Positions 8,248 to 17,191 of a stretch of 64,000 bases of DNA are shown in pieces. This DNA comes from Bariatricus massiliensis (lineage in GTDB: Bacteria; Bacillota; Clostridia; Lachnospirales; Lachnospiraceae). Position 1 is the stretch's first letter. Each line of letters opens with the position of its first letter. The translations under genes and the position numbers were made by a program. The DNA is taken from positions 1,046,760 through 1,110,759 of the forward strand of contig NZ_LT574837.1 of assembly GCF_900086725.1 (NCBI RefSeq), given 5' to 3'. Under the pieces are notes generated by a model, which worked only from the letters and a program-made list of their open reading frames with translations, made no database searches and was not told the DNA's origin.

Positions 8248-9129
8248 CTAACCGCCTGAGCGCATAGCATGAAAATGATAATAAGCCCCCAGCATGCCCG
8301 CATCATTTCTCTGCCGGGCAAAGGCTATCGTTGTTCTTTCAAAAATGACTGGTTTTAGGTACACTTCCAGCCTCTCGGCTACTTTCGGTTTAAGAAACTG
8401 TTCCTGCGCAGCAACGCCGCCGCCCAGCACCACCACCTCAGGATTTACAACATAGCAGATATTGGCAATACCCTCTCCCAGTACATCCGCCATTTCATCG
8501 ATTGCATTCAGGCAGACTGCATCTCCCTTTTTCGCCTCTTCAAAAATCCGAAGGCCATCCCAGTTCTCTCCTTTTATCTGAGATACCTTTTTACTCAGAA
8601 TACTGCTGGCCCCAAGAGTCTGGAAATCACTGCCCCGCATCTTCATATATCCAATCTCGCAGGCACTGTTTCCAAACCCGTGAAACACCTTCCCGTCAAT
8701 CAGTATGCATCCGCCTATCCCTGTACCCAAAGTCAGGCAGACCGCCGTCTTGCTCCCGGCGGCCGCTCCCGCCTGATACTCAGCCAGCGCGGCACAGTTG
8801 ACATCGTTCTCCACTTCACACGGTATCCCGTATTCCGCCTCCAGCCTTTGCTTAAAGTTCGTCCCCGAATAATCAGGTATCAATTCTCCCGAAAAAAATA
8901 CCTCGCCCTTTTCGCAATCTACCATCCCCGCAGTGGAAATACAGATTCCCGCAAGTTCATGACCGGCAGAATAGGCTTCAATGATTTCCTTTACCTTTTG
9001 AAAAATTCCGGTCCCTCCCTGCCATGCCTCAGTTGGAATACAGCTTTTTGTAGTTATCACGCCTTCACCCGCGATGAGGCCGTGCTTAATATAGGTGCCT
9101 CCTATGTCGATACTTACATAATGTTTCAT
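8248..9129 (-). CDS. nanK: ROK-family sugar kinase, probable N-acetylmannosamine kinase
   Basis: 293 aa. The N-terminal phosphate loop is DIGGTYIKHG, and the ATP site is LGTGIGGCI and VLGGGVAAQ. It would phosphorylate ManNAc to ManNAc-6-phosphate, the substrate of NanE encoded just upstream. The zinc motif CxCGxxGC of classical ROK kinases is absent: after the GEIGHM-like stretch CEIGYMKM the sequence runs straight to TLGASSILSKK. The specificity call rests on the neighbour nanE and is an inference; glucokinase or another amino-sugar kinase is possible. RBS GGTGGGGG. Confidence 0.75.
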   Translation of the reverse strand: MKHYVSIDIGGTYIKHGLIAGEGVITTKSCIPTEAWQGGTGIFQKVKEIIEAYSAGHELAGICISTAGMVDCEKGEVFFSGELIPDYSGTNFKQRLEAEYGIPCEVENDVNCAALAEYQAGAAAGSKTAVCLTLGTGIGGCILIDGKVFHGFGNSACEIGYMKMRGSDFQTLGASSILSKKVSQIKGENWDGLRIFEEAKKGDAVCLNAIDEMADVLGEGIANICYVVNPEVVVLGGGVAAQEQFLKPKVAERLEVYLKPVIFERTTIAFARQRNDAGMLGAYYHFHAMRSGG

Positions 9130-9152
9130 CTAATCCCCCACCTATACAGTCT

Positions 9153-9848
9153 TTATTCATCCAAAATATCAGTAAACATTCTTGTAATAATCTGTGGGCG
9201 TGTTATGGCGGAACCTACCACCACGCTGAACACTCCCATGTCTATCACTCTTTTTGCTTTTTCCGGTGTGTTGATATTCCCTTCTGCTATGATTCTGTGG
9301 GAAACCTTATCTATCATCTGCCGGATTATGGAAAAATCGTTCTCCTCAATGCGCATTCCCCTGCTCTGTTTTGTATATCCAACAAGCGTCGTGCCGATAA
9401 AGTCAAACCCAAGCCAGTCCGCGTACACGGCCTCCTCCACGGTAGAACAGTCAGCCATCAGGAGCTGTTTCGGGTAAGCAGCCCGAATCTCTCTGTAAAA
9501 TCCCTCCAAAGTCTTCCCGCCCGGGCGGAGGGCCTGCGTGGCATCCAGCGCTATGATCTCAGGTCCTACTTCAATTAACTCCTCAATCTCCCGCATAGTC
9601 GGAGTGATGTATACCGAGCTGTCCTCATAATCTCTTTTTACAATCCCTATGACAGGCAGATCTACATTCTTTTTGATTTCGGCGATATCTTCTTTTGTAT
9701 TTGCACGTATCCCCGCCGCACCTCCTTCTTTCGCGGCCACCGCCATTCTCCCCATGATATACGAAGAGTGTAGTGGTTCGCTGGGCAGGGCCTGACAGGA
9801 GACAATCAATTTTCCCTGTAAGTTTTCAATATGCTTTTCCAATATCAT
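9153..9848 (-). CDS. nanE: N-acetylmannosamine-6-phosphate 2-epimerase
   Basis: 231 aa TIM-barrel protein. Family signatures are SCQALPSEPLH near the N-terminus, GAAGIRANT, IGIVKRDY, IALDATQALRPGG, and the phosphate-binding end AEGNINTPEKA with VVVGSAITRP. It converts ManNAc-6-P to GlcNAc-6-P in the cytoplasm. Its ATG overlaps the stop of the esterase gene (ATGA), a sign of coupled translation. Confidence 0.93.
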   Translation of the reverse strand: MILEKHIENLQGKLIVSCQALPSEPLHSSYIMGRMAVAAKEGGAAGIRANTKEDIAEIKKNVDLPVIGIVKRDYEDSSVYITPTMREIEELIEVGPEIIALDATQALRPGGKTLEGFYREIRAAYPKQLLMADCSTVEEAVYADWLGFDFIGTTLVGYTKQSRGMRIEENDFSIIRQMIDKVSHRIIAEGNINTPEKAKRVIDMGVFSVVVGSAITRPQIITRMFTDILDE

Positions 9849-10474
9849 ATCCTCCTTCTAATTACAGCAGCGATTTCCGACGCTAATCTTTTATGGCTTT
9901 CGGCATCCAGATGCATATAATCAATACGATTCATTCGCACAACAGGGCCCGCATCCAAGAACTCACAGCCGTGCTCCTCTGCGCATACCCTATATTCCTC
10001 GGCCAGACGCTCTGACTTCTCGCTGCATATCCCCATCTCTCCCGCCACCGGCGACTGTTCGCACTCTTTTTCAATGGGGCCGGGCGCCACGACCAGTATC
10101 CTCGGCTCGTCGGACCAAGCCTCTGTATGGCGTGCTTTTACGATGAGACGTTTCATTCCGTCGGCAATATTTTTCGGCGTAGCCGAAAATCTCTCTTTGC
10201 AGTCATTTGTCCCCAGCATGATTACCAGATAGGCAGCCGGCGAGTGCGACATCAGGCATGGGAGCAGATATTCCAGCCCACTCAGGCCTTCGTTGAGCGG
10301 GTCTTCAAACACCGTCGTCCTGCCGCAAAGTCCTTCCTCTATCACATCATACCCAGCTCCCAATATTTCTTGGAGCACGCCCGTCCAGCGCACTTCATCC
10401 GGAAATCTGCCGCCCGTTACCGCATCATATCCCCAAGTATTCGAATCTCCAAAACAAACAATCCTCTTTTTCAT
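9845..10474 (-). CDS. SGNH/GDSL hydrolase, possible sialate O-acetylesterase
   Basis: 209 aa. Block I is FGDSNTWG (catalytic Ser), block III is GTNDCK, and the Asp/His dyad is in YMHLDAESH. There is no signal peptide, so it is cytoplasmic. I start at the ATG at 10472-10474 with GAGGGAATAAGG before it. The family includes arylesterases and acetyl-xylan esterases. Its place between the permease genes and nanE suggests removal of O-acetyl groups from imported sialic acid or amino sugar, which is an inference. Confidence 0.78.
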   Translation of the reverse strand: MKKRIVCFGDSNTWGYDAVTGGRFPDEVRWTGVLQEILGAGYDVIEEGLCGRTTVFEDPLNEGLSGLEYLLPCLMSHSPAAYLVIMLGTNDCKERFSATPKNIADGMKRLIVKARHTEAWSDEPRILVVAPGPIEKECEQSPVAGEMGICSEKSERLAEEYRVCAEEHGCEFLDAGPVVRMNRIDYMHLDAESHKRLASEIAAVIRRRI

Positions 10475-10493
10475 CCTTATTCCCTCACTATTT

Positions 10494-11369
10494 TTATCCT
10501 TTGACGGCGCCCATAGCCAGACCCTGCACGAAATTCTTCTGGGCCGCCCACACAATGAGCAGAACAGGCACCAGCGTAATGACTGCCGTTACCGCCATCG
10601 GCCCCCATTCGAGTCCTCTGTCCGTGATAAAACCGGCAATGACCACCGGCAGTGTTTTTGATTTATTTACACTTAAGATGACTGCAAATAAGAACTCATT
10701 CCAAGCACCAATAAATGCGAGAATTCCAGAGGCAATAATACCCGGCTTTGTAATCGGGAAAATAATATAGAAGAAACGCTTCGTAAAGCCGCACCCGTCC
10801 AGCATGGCCGATTCTTCCAGTTCATATGGTAGCTGTTCGAAAAATCCCATCATGAGCCATATAACTAATGGCAGGTTAAAGCTTGTATTCATAATAATCA
10901 ATGCCGTTCTAGTATCGATCAGATGAAGTGTCCTCATGACCAGATAGACCGGAATAGCAGTAGCAATGGCAGGATACATCTTTTGTATCATGAACCATAG
11001 TCCAAAGTATTTTCTGGCCCGTTTGCCGATTTTCCCCCTCGCCACCGAATAGGCCGCCATACTTCCCAGCAGTACGGAGATTATAGTAGACACCGCCGCC
11101 ACAATCATCGTATTCAGAAAATTGTTGAACAACTGGTCCTTCCCGAATACGCTCTCGTAACTGTCTAAAGTTAAACTGCTCGGAAACAGTACCGGCGGGT
11201 TAGCCAAATACTCTGCCTTCACTTTGAACGAACTCGTCAGAAGCCAGTACAGAGGAAACAAAATAAGAATCATACTCAAAACTACCAAAATCACCCGGAC
11301 AGGCCGCCCGGCAAAATTACCGATAATGTTATCAGGTGTCGGCAGCTTCCTTTGCTTTTTCATTTTCAT
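10494..11369 (-). CDS. CUT1 ABC transporter permease (MalG type)
   Basis: 291 aa, six predicted membrane segments. The EAA loop reads ELEESAMLDGCGFTKRFFYIIFPITKPG. It pairs with the MalF-type permease encoded just upstream; the stop TAA of that gene overlaps this ATG by one base. No ATPase gene follows, so the complex needs a shared ATPase such as the MsmK-like protein at 32960-34072. Confidence 0.9.
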   Translation of the reverse strand: MKMKKQRKLPTPDNIIGNFAGRPVRVILVVLSMILILFPLYWLLTSSFKVKAEYLANPPVLFPSSLTLDSYESVFGKDQLFNNFLNTMIVAAVSTIISVLLGSMAAYSVARGKIGKRARKYFGLWFMIQKMYPAIATAIPVYLVMRTLHLIDTRTALIIMNTSFNLPLVIWLMMGFFEQLPYELEESAMLDGCGFTKRFFYIIFPITKPGIIASGILAFIGAWNEFLFAVILSVNKSKTLPVVIAGFITDRGLEWGPMAVTAVITLVPVLLIVWAAQKNFVQGLAMGAVKG

Positions 11370-12292
11370 TATATGTTCTCCTCCATTCTGTCCCTCAGTT
11401 TCAAAAATCCCATCGTGACCAGCGTCATTACAACTACGAAAATAATAGCCAGCGATGCCGAGTATCCGGCGTCAAAAAACTTAAGGCCTTGTTTGTAAAT
11501 GTAGTTGGGAAGCATCTCTGTAGCGCTTCCGGGCCCGCCGTTGGTCATTACATAGACCGTGTCAAATACCTTAAATGCGTCAACAAAACGCAGCATTACC
11601 ACTACTGTCAGCACCGGGCTCATCATCGGCAGAACGATTTTTCTGAAAATCTGCCCGTTTGTAGCGCCGTCCACTGTAGCGGCTTCCAGACAATCCCCCG
11701 GCAATGCCTTTAATCCGGCCGCACAGATAATCGTAACCCAGGGAACCAGCTGCCAGACATTGACCAAGATAACGGCCAGCATAGCGGTCTTCGGGCTGCT
11801 GAGCCATGTGATACTGGGAACTCCCAAAAAGCCGAGCAGATAATTGATAATCCCGGTAGTCGAATCCAGCATCATACGCCACAGTGTACCGACGGCAACG
11901 GGTGCCATAATCATCGGTATCAGGAAAATGGAGGTGCATATTCTGGCCCACATCTTGTCGGAACAAAGCGCCATCGCGAGCAGCATTCCAATTGCCAGCT
12001 CCAGAGCTACAGAAATCACCGCAAAAAACAGTGTATTTTTCGTGCTTGTAAGGAGCGCCGGGTCGCTGAACATTTTTATATAATTCTGAAGCCCAACAAA
12101 TTCCGGGACTGCATTAGGCAAGTTCAGTTTCAGTCTAAAAAAACTCAAGTACAGAGAATACAGCAGTGGGAGCAGCGCCGTAATACCAAGAAAAATCATG
12201 GTAGGAGTCAAAAACATCCATGATGCAAATTTATCTCCTTTGCTTTTATGCATCACTGGCGCAGGGTTTTTCCCTTTATTTTTTTTCATCAT
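11369..12292 (-). CDS. CUT1 ABC transporter permease (MalF type)
   Basis: 307 aa. A cytoplasmic basic N-terminus precedes six membrane segments, and the coupling loop is LPGDCLEAATVDGATNGQIFRKIVLPMM. It is the second permease of the sugar transporter. An intercistronic hairpin lies before it, so it is probably made in smaller amounts than the binding protein. Confidence 0.9.
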   Translation of the reverse strand: MMKKNKGKNPAPVMHKSKGDKFASWMFLTPTMIFLGITALLPLLYSLYLSFFRLKLNLPNAVPEFVGLQNYIKMFSDPALLTSTKNTLFFAVISVALELAIGMLLAMALCSDKMWARICTSIFLIPMIMAPVAVGTLWRMMLDSTTGIINYLLGFLGVPSITWLSSPKTAMLAVILVNVWQLVPWVTIICAAGLKALPGDCLEAATVDGATNGQIFRKIVLPMMSPVLTVVVMLRFVDAFKVFDTVYVMTNGGPGSATEMLPNYIYKQGLKFFDAGYSASLAIIFVVVMTLVTMGFLKLRDRMEENI

Positions 12293-12322
12293 ATCCGTCT
12301 ACATCCCTTTCCTTAAAGAAGA

Positions 12323-12352
12323 TTACCTGCAGATGAACACTCCGCAGGTAAC
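12323..12352 (-). terminator. Intercistronic hairpin after the sugar-binding protein gene
   Basis: TTACCTGC / GCAGGTAA with a 14-base loop, no strong T tract. This is typical of a partial terminator or RNA-stabilising hairpin that keeps binding-protein mRNA in excess over permease mRNA. Confidence 0.5.
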
Positions 12353-12383
12353 TTCCTCCCATACCTTTACATTGTCAGATTGA

Positions 12384-13691
12384 TTAAAGATTATAATTTT
12401 TCGTTCCCTCTTCCGGAGGAGCATTCTTTAAGGCGTCTTCAATTCCTTTGTCCATCTTTTTCACAGCCTCTTCCAACTCGATCTGACCTGACATATATTC
12501 GCTTACTACTGTGTTGAGCATAGTGTCGACCTCTGTGGAAGCGGGGATTCTCCACCATAAATTGGCTGTATCCAAGGCTTCTCTGACTGTATCCATATAA
12601 GTTCCTTTGATGCCGTCCTGCTCCCAAAAGGCTTTTCTAGGTGACAGGATGCCGTATTTTTCATAAAATTCATTCTGTTTTTCTGCGCTTGTATACATTT
12701 TTACCCATTCCCATGCAAGCTCCTGATTTTTAGAACTGGATGGGATAGACAAATCCCATGCGCTCAACAATGTTGTTCCCGTCTTGCCATATGGAATAGT
12801 ACTTAAAGCCCATTTTCCGGCAACTTTTGACTGTGCCTCATCGTCCGCAGCCTGCACCAGTCCCAATGTAGGCCATGTTTCACAGACAGCCGCATTGCCG
12901 TCCAAGAATGCTTTAATAGACTCCTCCGTCCCCCATGACAGAATGGATGGGTCAGCATACTTCTGAATCTCTTTTAAATGTTCTAAAGCTGCTCTTGTTT
13001 CCGGTGAGTCGATTGTCACATTCCAGTCTTCATCGGCCCATGCGCCGCCCATCGACCATAACACATAGTCAAACACGCCGCCCAGCTGTCCCGTTGTAGC
13101 TGACACGGAAATACCATACATACCCTTTTCCGGGTCTGTCTGTGCTTTTGCCATCTCCCGGTATTCTTCCCATGTATCCGGAAGTCCGTCGGGCAGCAAG
13201 TCTGTCCTGTAAGCGAAAAGCTGAGGTGTGCTGGCATTAGGGATTCCGGTTACCGTCCCCTGCCAAGTTCCGGAGTTCTCCAATACCTTCTCAATAAATT
13301 CATCCATATTGTAATTGTCTTTTTCTATGAAGTCTGTAAGCTCCGTCATGTAAGGGGCAAATTCACCGTCCCACTGGCTTGCGACATCAATCACATCATA
13401 AGAACCGGTTCCACTGGTCAAGTCAAGCAGCGCTTTCTCATGGAGTGTGGTATACGGGAAGTCTACTACCTCGACTGTCGCCCCCGTCTGTTCCTCGAAT
13501 TCCTCCACCATGTCTTTCGCCGCATCCGCATAGACACTAGACATGTACAGTACCGTCAACTTTTCCCCCGCAAACGGTTTTCCGCTGTCCGTCTTAGCAG
13601 CATCTCCATCGTCTTTTTTCCCTCCGCACCCAACTACAAGGCTGGTCACCATAGCTGCACACAGAAGAACACTTAATACTTTCTTTTTCAT
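12384..13691 (-). CDS. Sugar ABC transporter substrate-binding lipoprotein (SBP family 1)
   Basis: 435 aa. Signal peptide with lipobox LVVGC (Cys22), then the family 1 fold (KLTVLYMSS, DLTSGTGSYDVIDVASQW, mid-domain GIPNASTPQLFAYRTD). It would bind a sugar outside the cell for the two permeases. In this locus the ligand is plausibly sialic acid, an anhydro form, ManNAc or an N-glycan fragment; the sequence does not decide. RBS AGGAGGAG. It is the first gene of the nan-type operon with a strong promoter. Confidence 0.9.
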   Translation of the reverse strand: MKKKVLSVLLCAAMVTSLVVGCGGKKDDGDAAKTDSGKPFAGEKLTVLYMSSVYADAAKDMVEEFEEQTGATVEVVDFPYTTLHEKALLDLTSGTGSYDVIDVASQWDGEFAPYMTELTDFIEKDNYNMDEFIEKVLENSGTWQGTVTGIPNASTPQLFAYRTDLLPDGLPDTWEEYREMAKAQTDPEKGMYGISVSATTGQLGGVFDYVLWSMGGAWADEDWNVTIDSPETRAALEHLKEIQKYADPSILSWGTEESIKAFLDGNAAVCETWPTLGLVQAADDEAQSKVAGKWALSTIPYGKTGTTLLSAWDLSIPSSSKNQELAWEWVKMYTSAEKQNEFYEKYGILSPRKAFWEQDGIKGTYMDTVREALDTANLWWRIPASTEVDTMLNTVVSEYMSGQIELEEAVKKMDKGIEDALKNAPPEEGTKNYNL

Positions 13692-13715
13692 TTTTCTCCT
13701 CCTTTGATATACGCC

Positions 13716-13775
13716 TTTCTCTTTTTGAAAGAAATTTTTTTATTTTATATAATATGATTTTTCTTTTTAGAGAAA
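13716..13775 (-). promoter_or_regulatory. Two inverted repeats (TTTCT...AGAAA) in the operon leader, candidate RpiR operators
   Basis: TTTCT-N9-AGAAA at 13716-13734 and TTTCT-N6-AGAAA at 13760-13775, both downstream of the promoter and before the binding-protein start, where a bound repressor could block elongation. Assigning them to the divergent RpiR protein is an inference. The region is very T/A rich, so chance matches are possible. Confidence 0.35.
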
Positions 13776-13803
13776 TGGCATTTTTTGTTAATCTTTTGAA
13801 ATA

Positions 13804-13832
13804 ATATTATCATTGTGCTACTCTATTGTCAA
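13804..13832 (-). promoter_or_regulatory. Sigma-A type promoter of the nan-type operon
   Basis: Minus strand TTGACA (13827-13832), 17 bases, TAATAT (13804-13809), giving a leader of about 100 bases before the binding-protein gene. Confidence 0.75.
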
Positions 13833-14010
13833 CTGTGCATATTCTCTATATTTACTAGGTTTTATTTGTTTCATTTTACTAATCTTTTGTATTTATCCAT
13901 TCTTTTCCATGTATGTTTTCCAAAAATATAAAATAAAAATTTTTTTTATTTTTAATTTATTCTATTCCATTTTTAATTATCAAACTATATTTTAACTGTT
14001 TTTTTCACAA

Positions 14011-14039
14011 TTGACAGGAAATTTTTTTTACTGTAAAAT
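14011..14039 (+). promoter_or_regulatory. Sigma-A type promoter of the RpiR-family regulator
   Basis: TTGACA (14011-14016), 17 bases, TAAAAT (14034-14039). With the minus-strand promoter it forms a divergent promoter pair in the 418-base gap 13692-14109. The rest of the gap is A/T-rich and shows no gene. Confidence 0.7.
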
Positions 14040-14109
14040 ATTGTTATAAAGTATGTCCGGAAACTCTAACATCCACCGTGGCATATCACATGAGAAGGAG
14101 GTGTTATCC

Positions 14110-14967
14110 GTGGCCACCACTAATCTTATGACAGAGATAACAAGCCGGTATTCAAAGATGACAAAAGCCGAGAAAAAAGTTGCCGATTTTGTACTTTCAT
14201 CCCCTCAGGCAGCCCTCAGTTCTACAATCACTGATTTATCGCGGTTATGCGAAGTTGGAGAGACAAGTGTGTTCCGCTTCTGCCGCACGCTGTCTTTAAA
14301 GGGATATCAGGATTTCAAGTTATCGCTGGCGCTCAGTACCTCCGGCCCCGATACAACCTATAAAAAGGATAAAATCAATGTAACTGACACTGACAATTGT
14401 AAGGATACGGCGACCAAAGTACTGGAGGCCTACCAATTGGCCCTGACTCAAGCGTTCGACACAATGAACTACAACGCCATTCCCAAAGTGACTGACGTAC
14501 TCGTTTCGGCCAGAAGTATCAATCTTTTCGGCTTCGGCGGCTCAGGGACCAGCGCCAGCGAAGCCCGCAACAAGTTCATGAAGATTCTGCCCAATGTAAT
14601 CTTCAACACTGACGCACACATGCAGCTAACACAGGCCGCACTGCTTGGTGAGGGCGATTTGGCAATTATATTCTGTAACTCAGGCATTACAAAAGACTGT
14701 ATCGAGATTGCCCGCATATGCCATAGTGTAAAAGCTTTTGTCGTCTTCGTGACTATGTTCCAAAAGACTCCGGCAGCCCAGTATTCTAACGTACTGCTGC
14801 TGTGCGGCGCGAACGAAGGCCCAATGGAGGGTGGGTCCATAGCGGCAAAAACTGCGCAGCTTTTTTTAATTGATATTTTGTATGCCGAAGCTTACAAAAA
14901 GTTAGGCGGCAAAGCACTTGAAAACAAAAAGAAAACATCTCAAATCATAACAGAAAAGATGATGTGA
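14110..14967 (+). CDS. MurR/RpiR-family transcriptional regulator of the nan-type operon
   Basis: 285 aa. The N-terminal helix-turn-helix follows MTKAEKKVADFVL, with VGETSVFRFCRTLSLKGYQDFK as the recognition region. The C-terminal part is a SIS domain that binds sugar phosphates (INLFGFGGSGTSASEARNKF). I chose the GTG at 14110 because AGGAGG lies 8 bases before it; an upstream ATG at 14053 would be within a few bases of the transcript start. Divergent to the transporter operon, so it probably senses ManNAc-6-P or GlcNAc-6-P; that effector is an inference. Confidence 0.87.
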   Translation: MATTNLMTEITSRYSKMTKAEKKVADFVLSSPQAALSSTITDLSRLCEVGETSVFRFCRTLSLKGYQDFKLSLALSTSGPDTTYKKDKINVTDTDNCKDTATKVLEAYQLALTQAFDTMNYNAIPKVTDVLVSARSINLFGFGGSGTSASEARNKFMKILPNVIFNTDAHMQLTQAALLGEGDLAIIFCNSGITKDCIEIARICHSVKAFVVFVTMFQKTPAAQYSNVLLLCGANEGPMEGGSIAAKTAQLFLIDILYAEAYKKLGGKALENKKKTSQIITEKMM

Positions 14968-15003
14968 GTCCTTACGATATGTGCTTTCCACGCCTTTTCA
15001 CAG

Positions 15004-15068
15004 ATGCCGGCGGCCGGATTAGACTTTGACTCAACATACCAAATCTAATCCGAGCCGCCGGCATGTCT
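15004..15068 (+). terminator. Long-stem terminator after the RpiR gene
   Basis: Stem ATGCCGGCGGC plus CGGATTAGA pairs with TCTAATCCG, one bulged A, then GCCGCCGGCAT: about 20 pairs around a 20-base loop, then GTCTTTT. Confidence 0.75.
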
Positions 15069-15131
15069 TTTATAAATCTTTGACTTCATCCAAAAACCTC
15101 TTGACTTCTTGTGAATTTTAATATAACTTAT

Positions 15132-15152
15132 TTATATAAACTATTTATATAA
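15132..15152. promoter_or_regulatory. Repeated TTATATAA boxes before the TetR gene, candidate autoregulatory operator
   Basis: Two palindromic TTATATAA boxes at 15132-15139 and 15145-15152, 13 bases centre to centre, just before the AGGAGG of the TetR gene. A possible -35 (TTGACT) lies near 15100. Dimeric TetR proteins bind such repeats, but the sequence is A/T-rich and support is modest. Confidence 0.35.
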
Positions 15153-15172
15153 TATAAAAGGAGGTATTACAA

Positions 15173-15733
15173 ATGCCAAAGCAACGGATTACCAAGGATA
15201 TGGTAGTGGACGCCGCCTTTTCGCTTGCCCGCAGCGGAGGAATGCATGAAGTTCTAGTAAAAAATATTGCGCGCAAATTAGGCTGCTCCGTTCAGCCCAT
15301 ATATACATACTGCCAAAATATGGAGGGGCTTCATCAGGATGTCCTTGCACGGACACGAGGTTTCGTCAAACGTTATATCACGGAACACATTGATAAATCA
15401 GATATTTTCCGCAGCACCGGGTACGCTTATATCCGGCTGGCAGAGGAAGAACCCCATATTTTCCAGATGTTCATACTTCACAGGCGCTGTAACATTCATT
15501 CCTTGCATGATATTTACGAAACAGAGGCCAGCTCCGATATGGCGGATTTTATCTCCAAGGAACTTCAAATCAGTACGGAAAAAGCAAAACAGCTCCATAT
15601 GGATATGCTCATTTACACTACCGGAATCGGGACTATCCTCGCCACTACAGAGCCGGGCATTCCCGTCCACGAGGTAACCGAACAGCTGGAACATGCATAT
15701 CAAACATTTTTGTCCCAAGCAAAACAATCATAA
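15173..15733 (+). CDS. TetR-family transcriptional regulator
   Basis: 186 aa. An N-terminal TetR-type DNA-binding domain (ITKDMVVDAAFSLARSGG ... VKNIARKLGCSVQPIYTYC) is followed by a helical ligand-binding region with many Met and His. RBS AGGAGG. The flavodoxin gene starts 12 bases after its stop, so the two form an operon and the regulator probably controls the flavodoxin. The ligand is unknown. Confidence 0.88.
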   Translation: MPKQRITKDMVVDAAFSLARSGGMHEVLVKNIARKLGCSVQPIYTYCQNMEGLHQDVLARTRGFVKRYITEHIDKSDIFRSTGYAYIRLAEEEPHIFQMFILHRRCNIHSLHDIYETEASSDMADFISKELQISTEKAKQLHMDMLIYTTGIGTILATTEPGIPVHEVTEQLEHAYQTFLSQAKQS

Positions 15734-15745
15734 AGGAGGCCCGAT

Positions 15746-16261
15746 ATGAGCCACAATTCAATTGTAATCTATAAAAGCAAAACCGGTTTTACAGAACGCT
15801 TCGCCAAATGGATAGGAGAAGAACTGTCCTGCGATGTCATTCCCTACGCAAGGAGAAGCGCCATCAATTTTGACGCGTATGATACAGTCATATACGGCGG
15901 TGGTATTTACGCGGGAAGCATTGGAGGCTTGAAATGGTTCAAAGAAAAACTGCCTGCAATGGCCGGCAAAAAAGTTGTTGTATTCGCCAGCGGCGCCACT
16001 CCTGCCGACTCTGCTGAGACCGCAAAATGTTTACGGCAAAACTTCACAGATGATGAATGGAGCCAAATAAAAGCTTACTATTTTCAGGGCGGCCTATGCT
16101 ATGAAAAAATGAGTCTGGGGAGCCGGATTATGATGTCCATGTTCCGCAGTATGCTGAAAAAGCAAGAAGGGAACAGCGAGTCCTATCGTGCTATTGCATC
16201 CTCCTATGACTGCGCTTCGAAAGAAGATTTAAAACCTCTGCTCGAATATTGCATAAAATAA
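15746..16261 (+). CDS. Flavodoxin-domain protein
   Basis: 171 aa. The FMN phosphate loop reads YKSKTGFTERFAKWIG (residues 8-23), then VIYGGGIYAGSIGGLKWFKEKL and VVVFASGATP, the pattern of long flavodoxin/HemG-like protoporphyrinogen oxidases in Clostridia. It is a cytoplasmic electron carrier or flavin reductase. RBS AAAGGAGG. HemG activity is not proven and the TetR neighbour suggests a stress or redox role. Confidence 0.8.
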   Translation: MSHNSIVIYKSKTGFTERFAKWIGEELSCDVIPYARRSAINFDAYDTVIYGGGIYAGSIGGLKWFKEKLPAMAGKKVVVFASGATPADSAETAKCLRQNFTDDEWSQIKAYYFQGGLCYEKMSLGSRIMMSMFRSMLKKQEGNSESYRAIASSYDCASKEDLKPLLEYCIK

Positions 16262-16324
16262 TTTTAATTTTTTTGTCACAAGCAGGGGCTCCTTGATGTC
16301 TAATGAAATAGGAGGTAAAAAAAT

Positions 16325-17191
16325 ATGGATAAATCAACGAACAAAGACCTTACAGATTTAATTGACAAAGCAATTGCCGGTGACGAAAAGTCTCTGGAGA
16401 CCATCATCCTCAGTGTGCAGGATCTGGTATTTAACCTGTCTCTCAGGATGCTTGGAACTTTTCCCGACGCGGAGGACGCCTCACAAGAAATTCTGCTGAA
16501 AGTGATTACCCACCTTTCATCTTTCAAGAAAGAGAGCGCTTTTTCCACATGGGTATTTCGAATCGCGGCCAATCATCTAAAAGATTATAAGAAAAATATG
16601 TTTTCACAGCATCCGCTGAGTTTTGAGTACTATGGCTATGACATTGAAAACGGTGGGGCCGAGGACATCCCCGACCTGACTCAGAATGTAGAGAAGGCGA
16701 TTCTGGCGGAAGAGCTCAAACTGTCCTGTACCAACGTCATGCTGCAATGTCTGGATACCGAGAGCCGCTGTATTTTTATACTGGGTACCATGTTCAAAGT
16801 GGACAGCCGTATTGCCGGAGAGATTCTTGGCATCACTCCCGAGGCTTACCGCCAGCGTCTGGTGAGAGTCCGCCGGAAGATGGCTGACTTTCTGGAAGCT
16901 TACTGCGGCGAATTTGGCGGTGGGAAGTGCCGTTGCAAAGACCGGCTCAACTATGCAATCCAAAGCCACCGCCTTCATCCTGCCCATCTGGAATACACCT
17001 CCTCGAAAGAAGTGTCAACAGAGGAGATAACCGGTGTAAAAAATGCCATGGAAGAGATCGACGACTTGGCCGGCAGATTTCATTTTTGCAAAACCTATGA
17101 ATCTCCGGAGCGCACACGCAGATTTATCAGAGATTTCCTGAGCTCTACACAGATTTCCATTGTGAACAATCTGGGAACGGAGGGGGTATAA
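16325..17191 (+). CDS. ECF-like RNA polymerase sigma factor with long Cys-containing C-terminal extension
   Basis: 288 aa, against about 180 for a plain ECF factor. Region 2 is visible as DAEDASQEILLKVI ... FSTWVFRIAANHLKDY, and region 4 as GEILGITPEAYRQRLVRVRRKM. After residue about 195 there is an extension beginning with a C-x7-C-x-C motif (YCGEFGGGKCRCKDR). No anti-sigma gene is adjacent; such extensions often regulate the factor from within. RBS AGGAGG. The DUF2461 gene starts directly at the next base after its stop, so the two are coupled. Confidence 0.82.
   Translation: MDKSTNKDLTDLIDKAIAGDEKSLETIILSVQDLVFNLSLRMLGTFPDAEDASQEILLKVITHLSSFKKESAFSTWVFRIAANHLKDYKKNMFSQHPLSFEYYGYDIENGGAEDIPDLTQNVEKAILAEELKLSCTNVMLQCLDTESRCIFILGTMFKVDSRIAGEILGITPEAYRQRLVRVRRKMADFLEAYCGEFGGGKCRCKDRLNYAIQSHRLHPAHLEYTSSKEVSTEEITGVKNAMEEIDDLAGRFHFCKTYESPERTRRFIRDFLSSTQISIVNNLGTEGV

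Noticed and set aside
13813..13995. 60-codon open frame in the nan promoter region
   Set aside because: Composition simply reflects A/T-rich promoter DNA (Phe, Ile, Tyr), no ribosome site.
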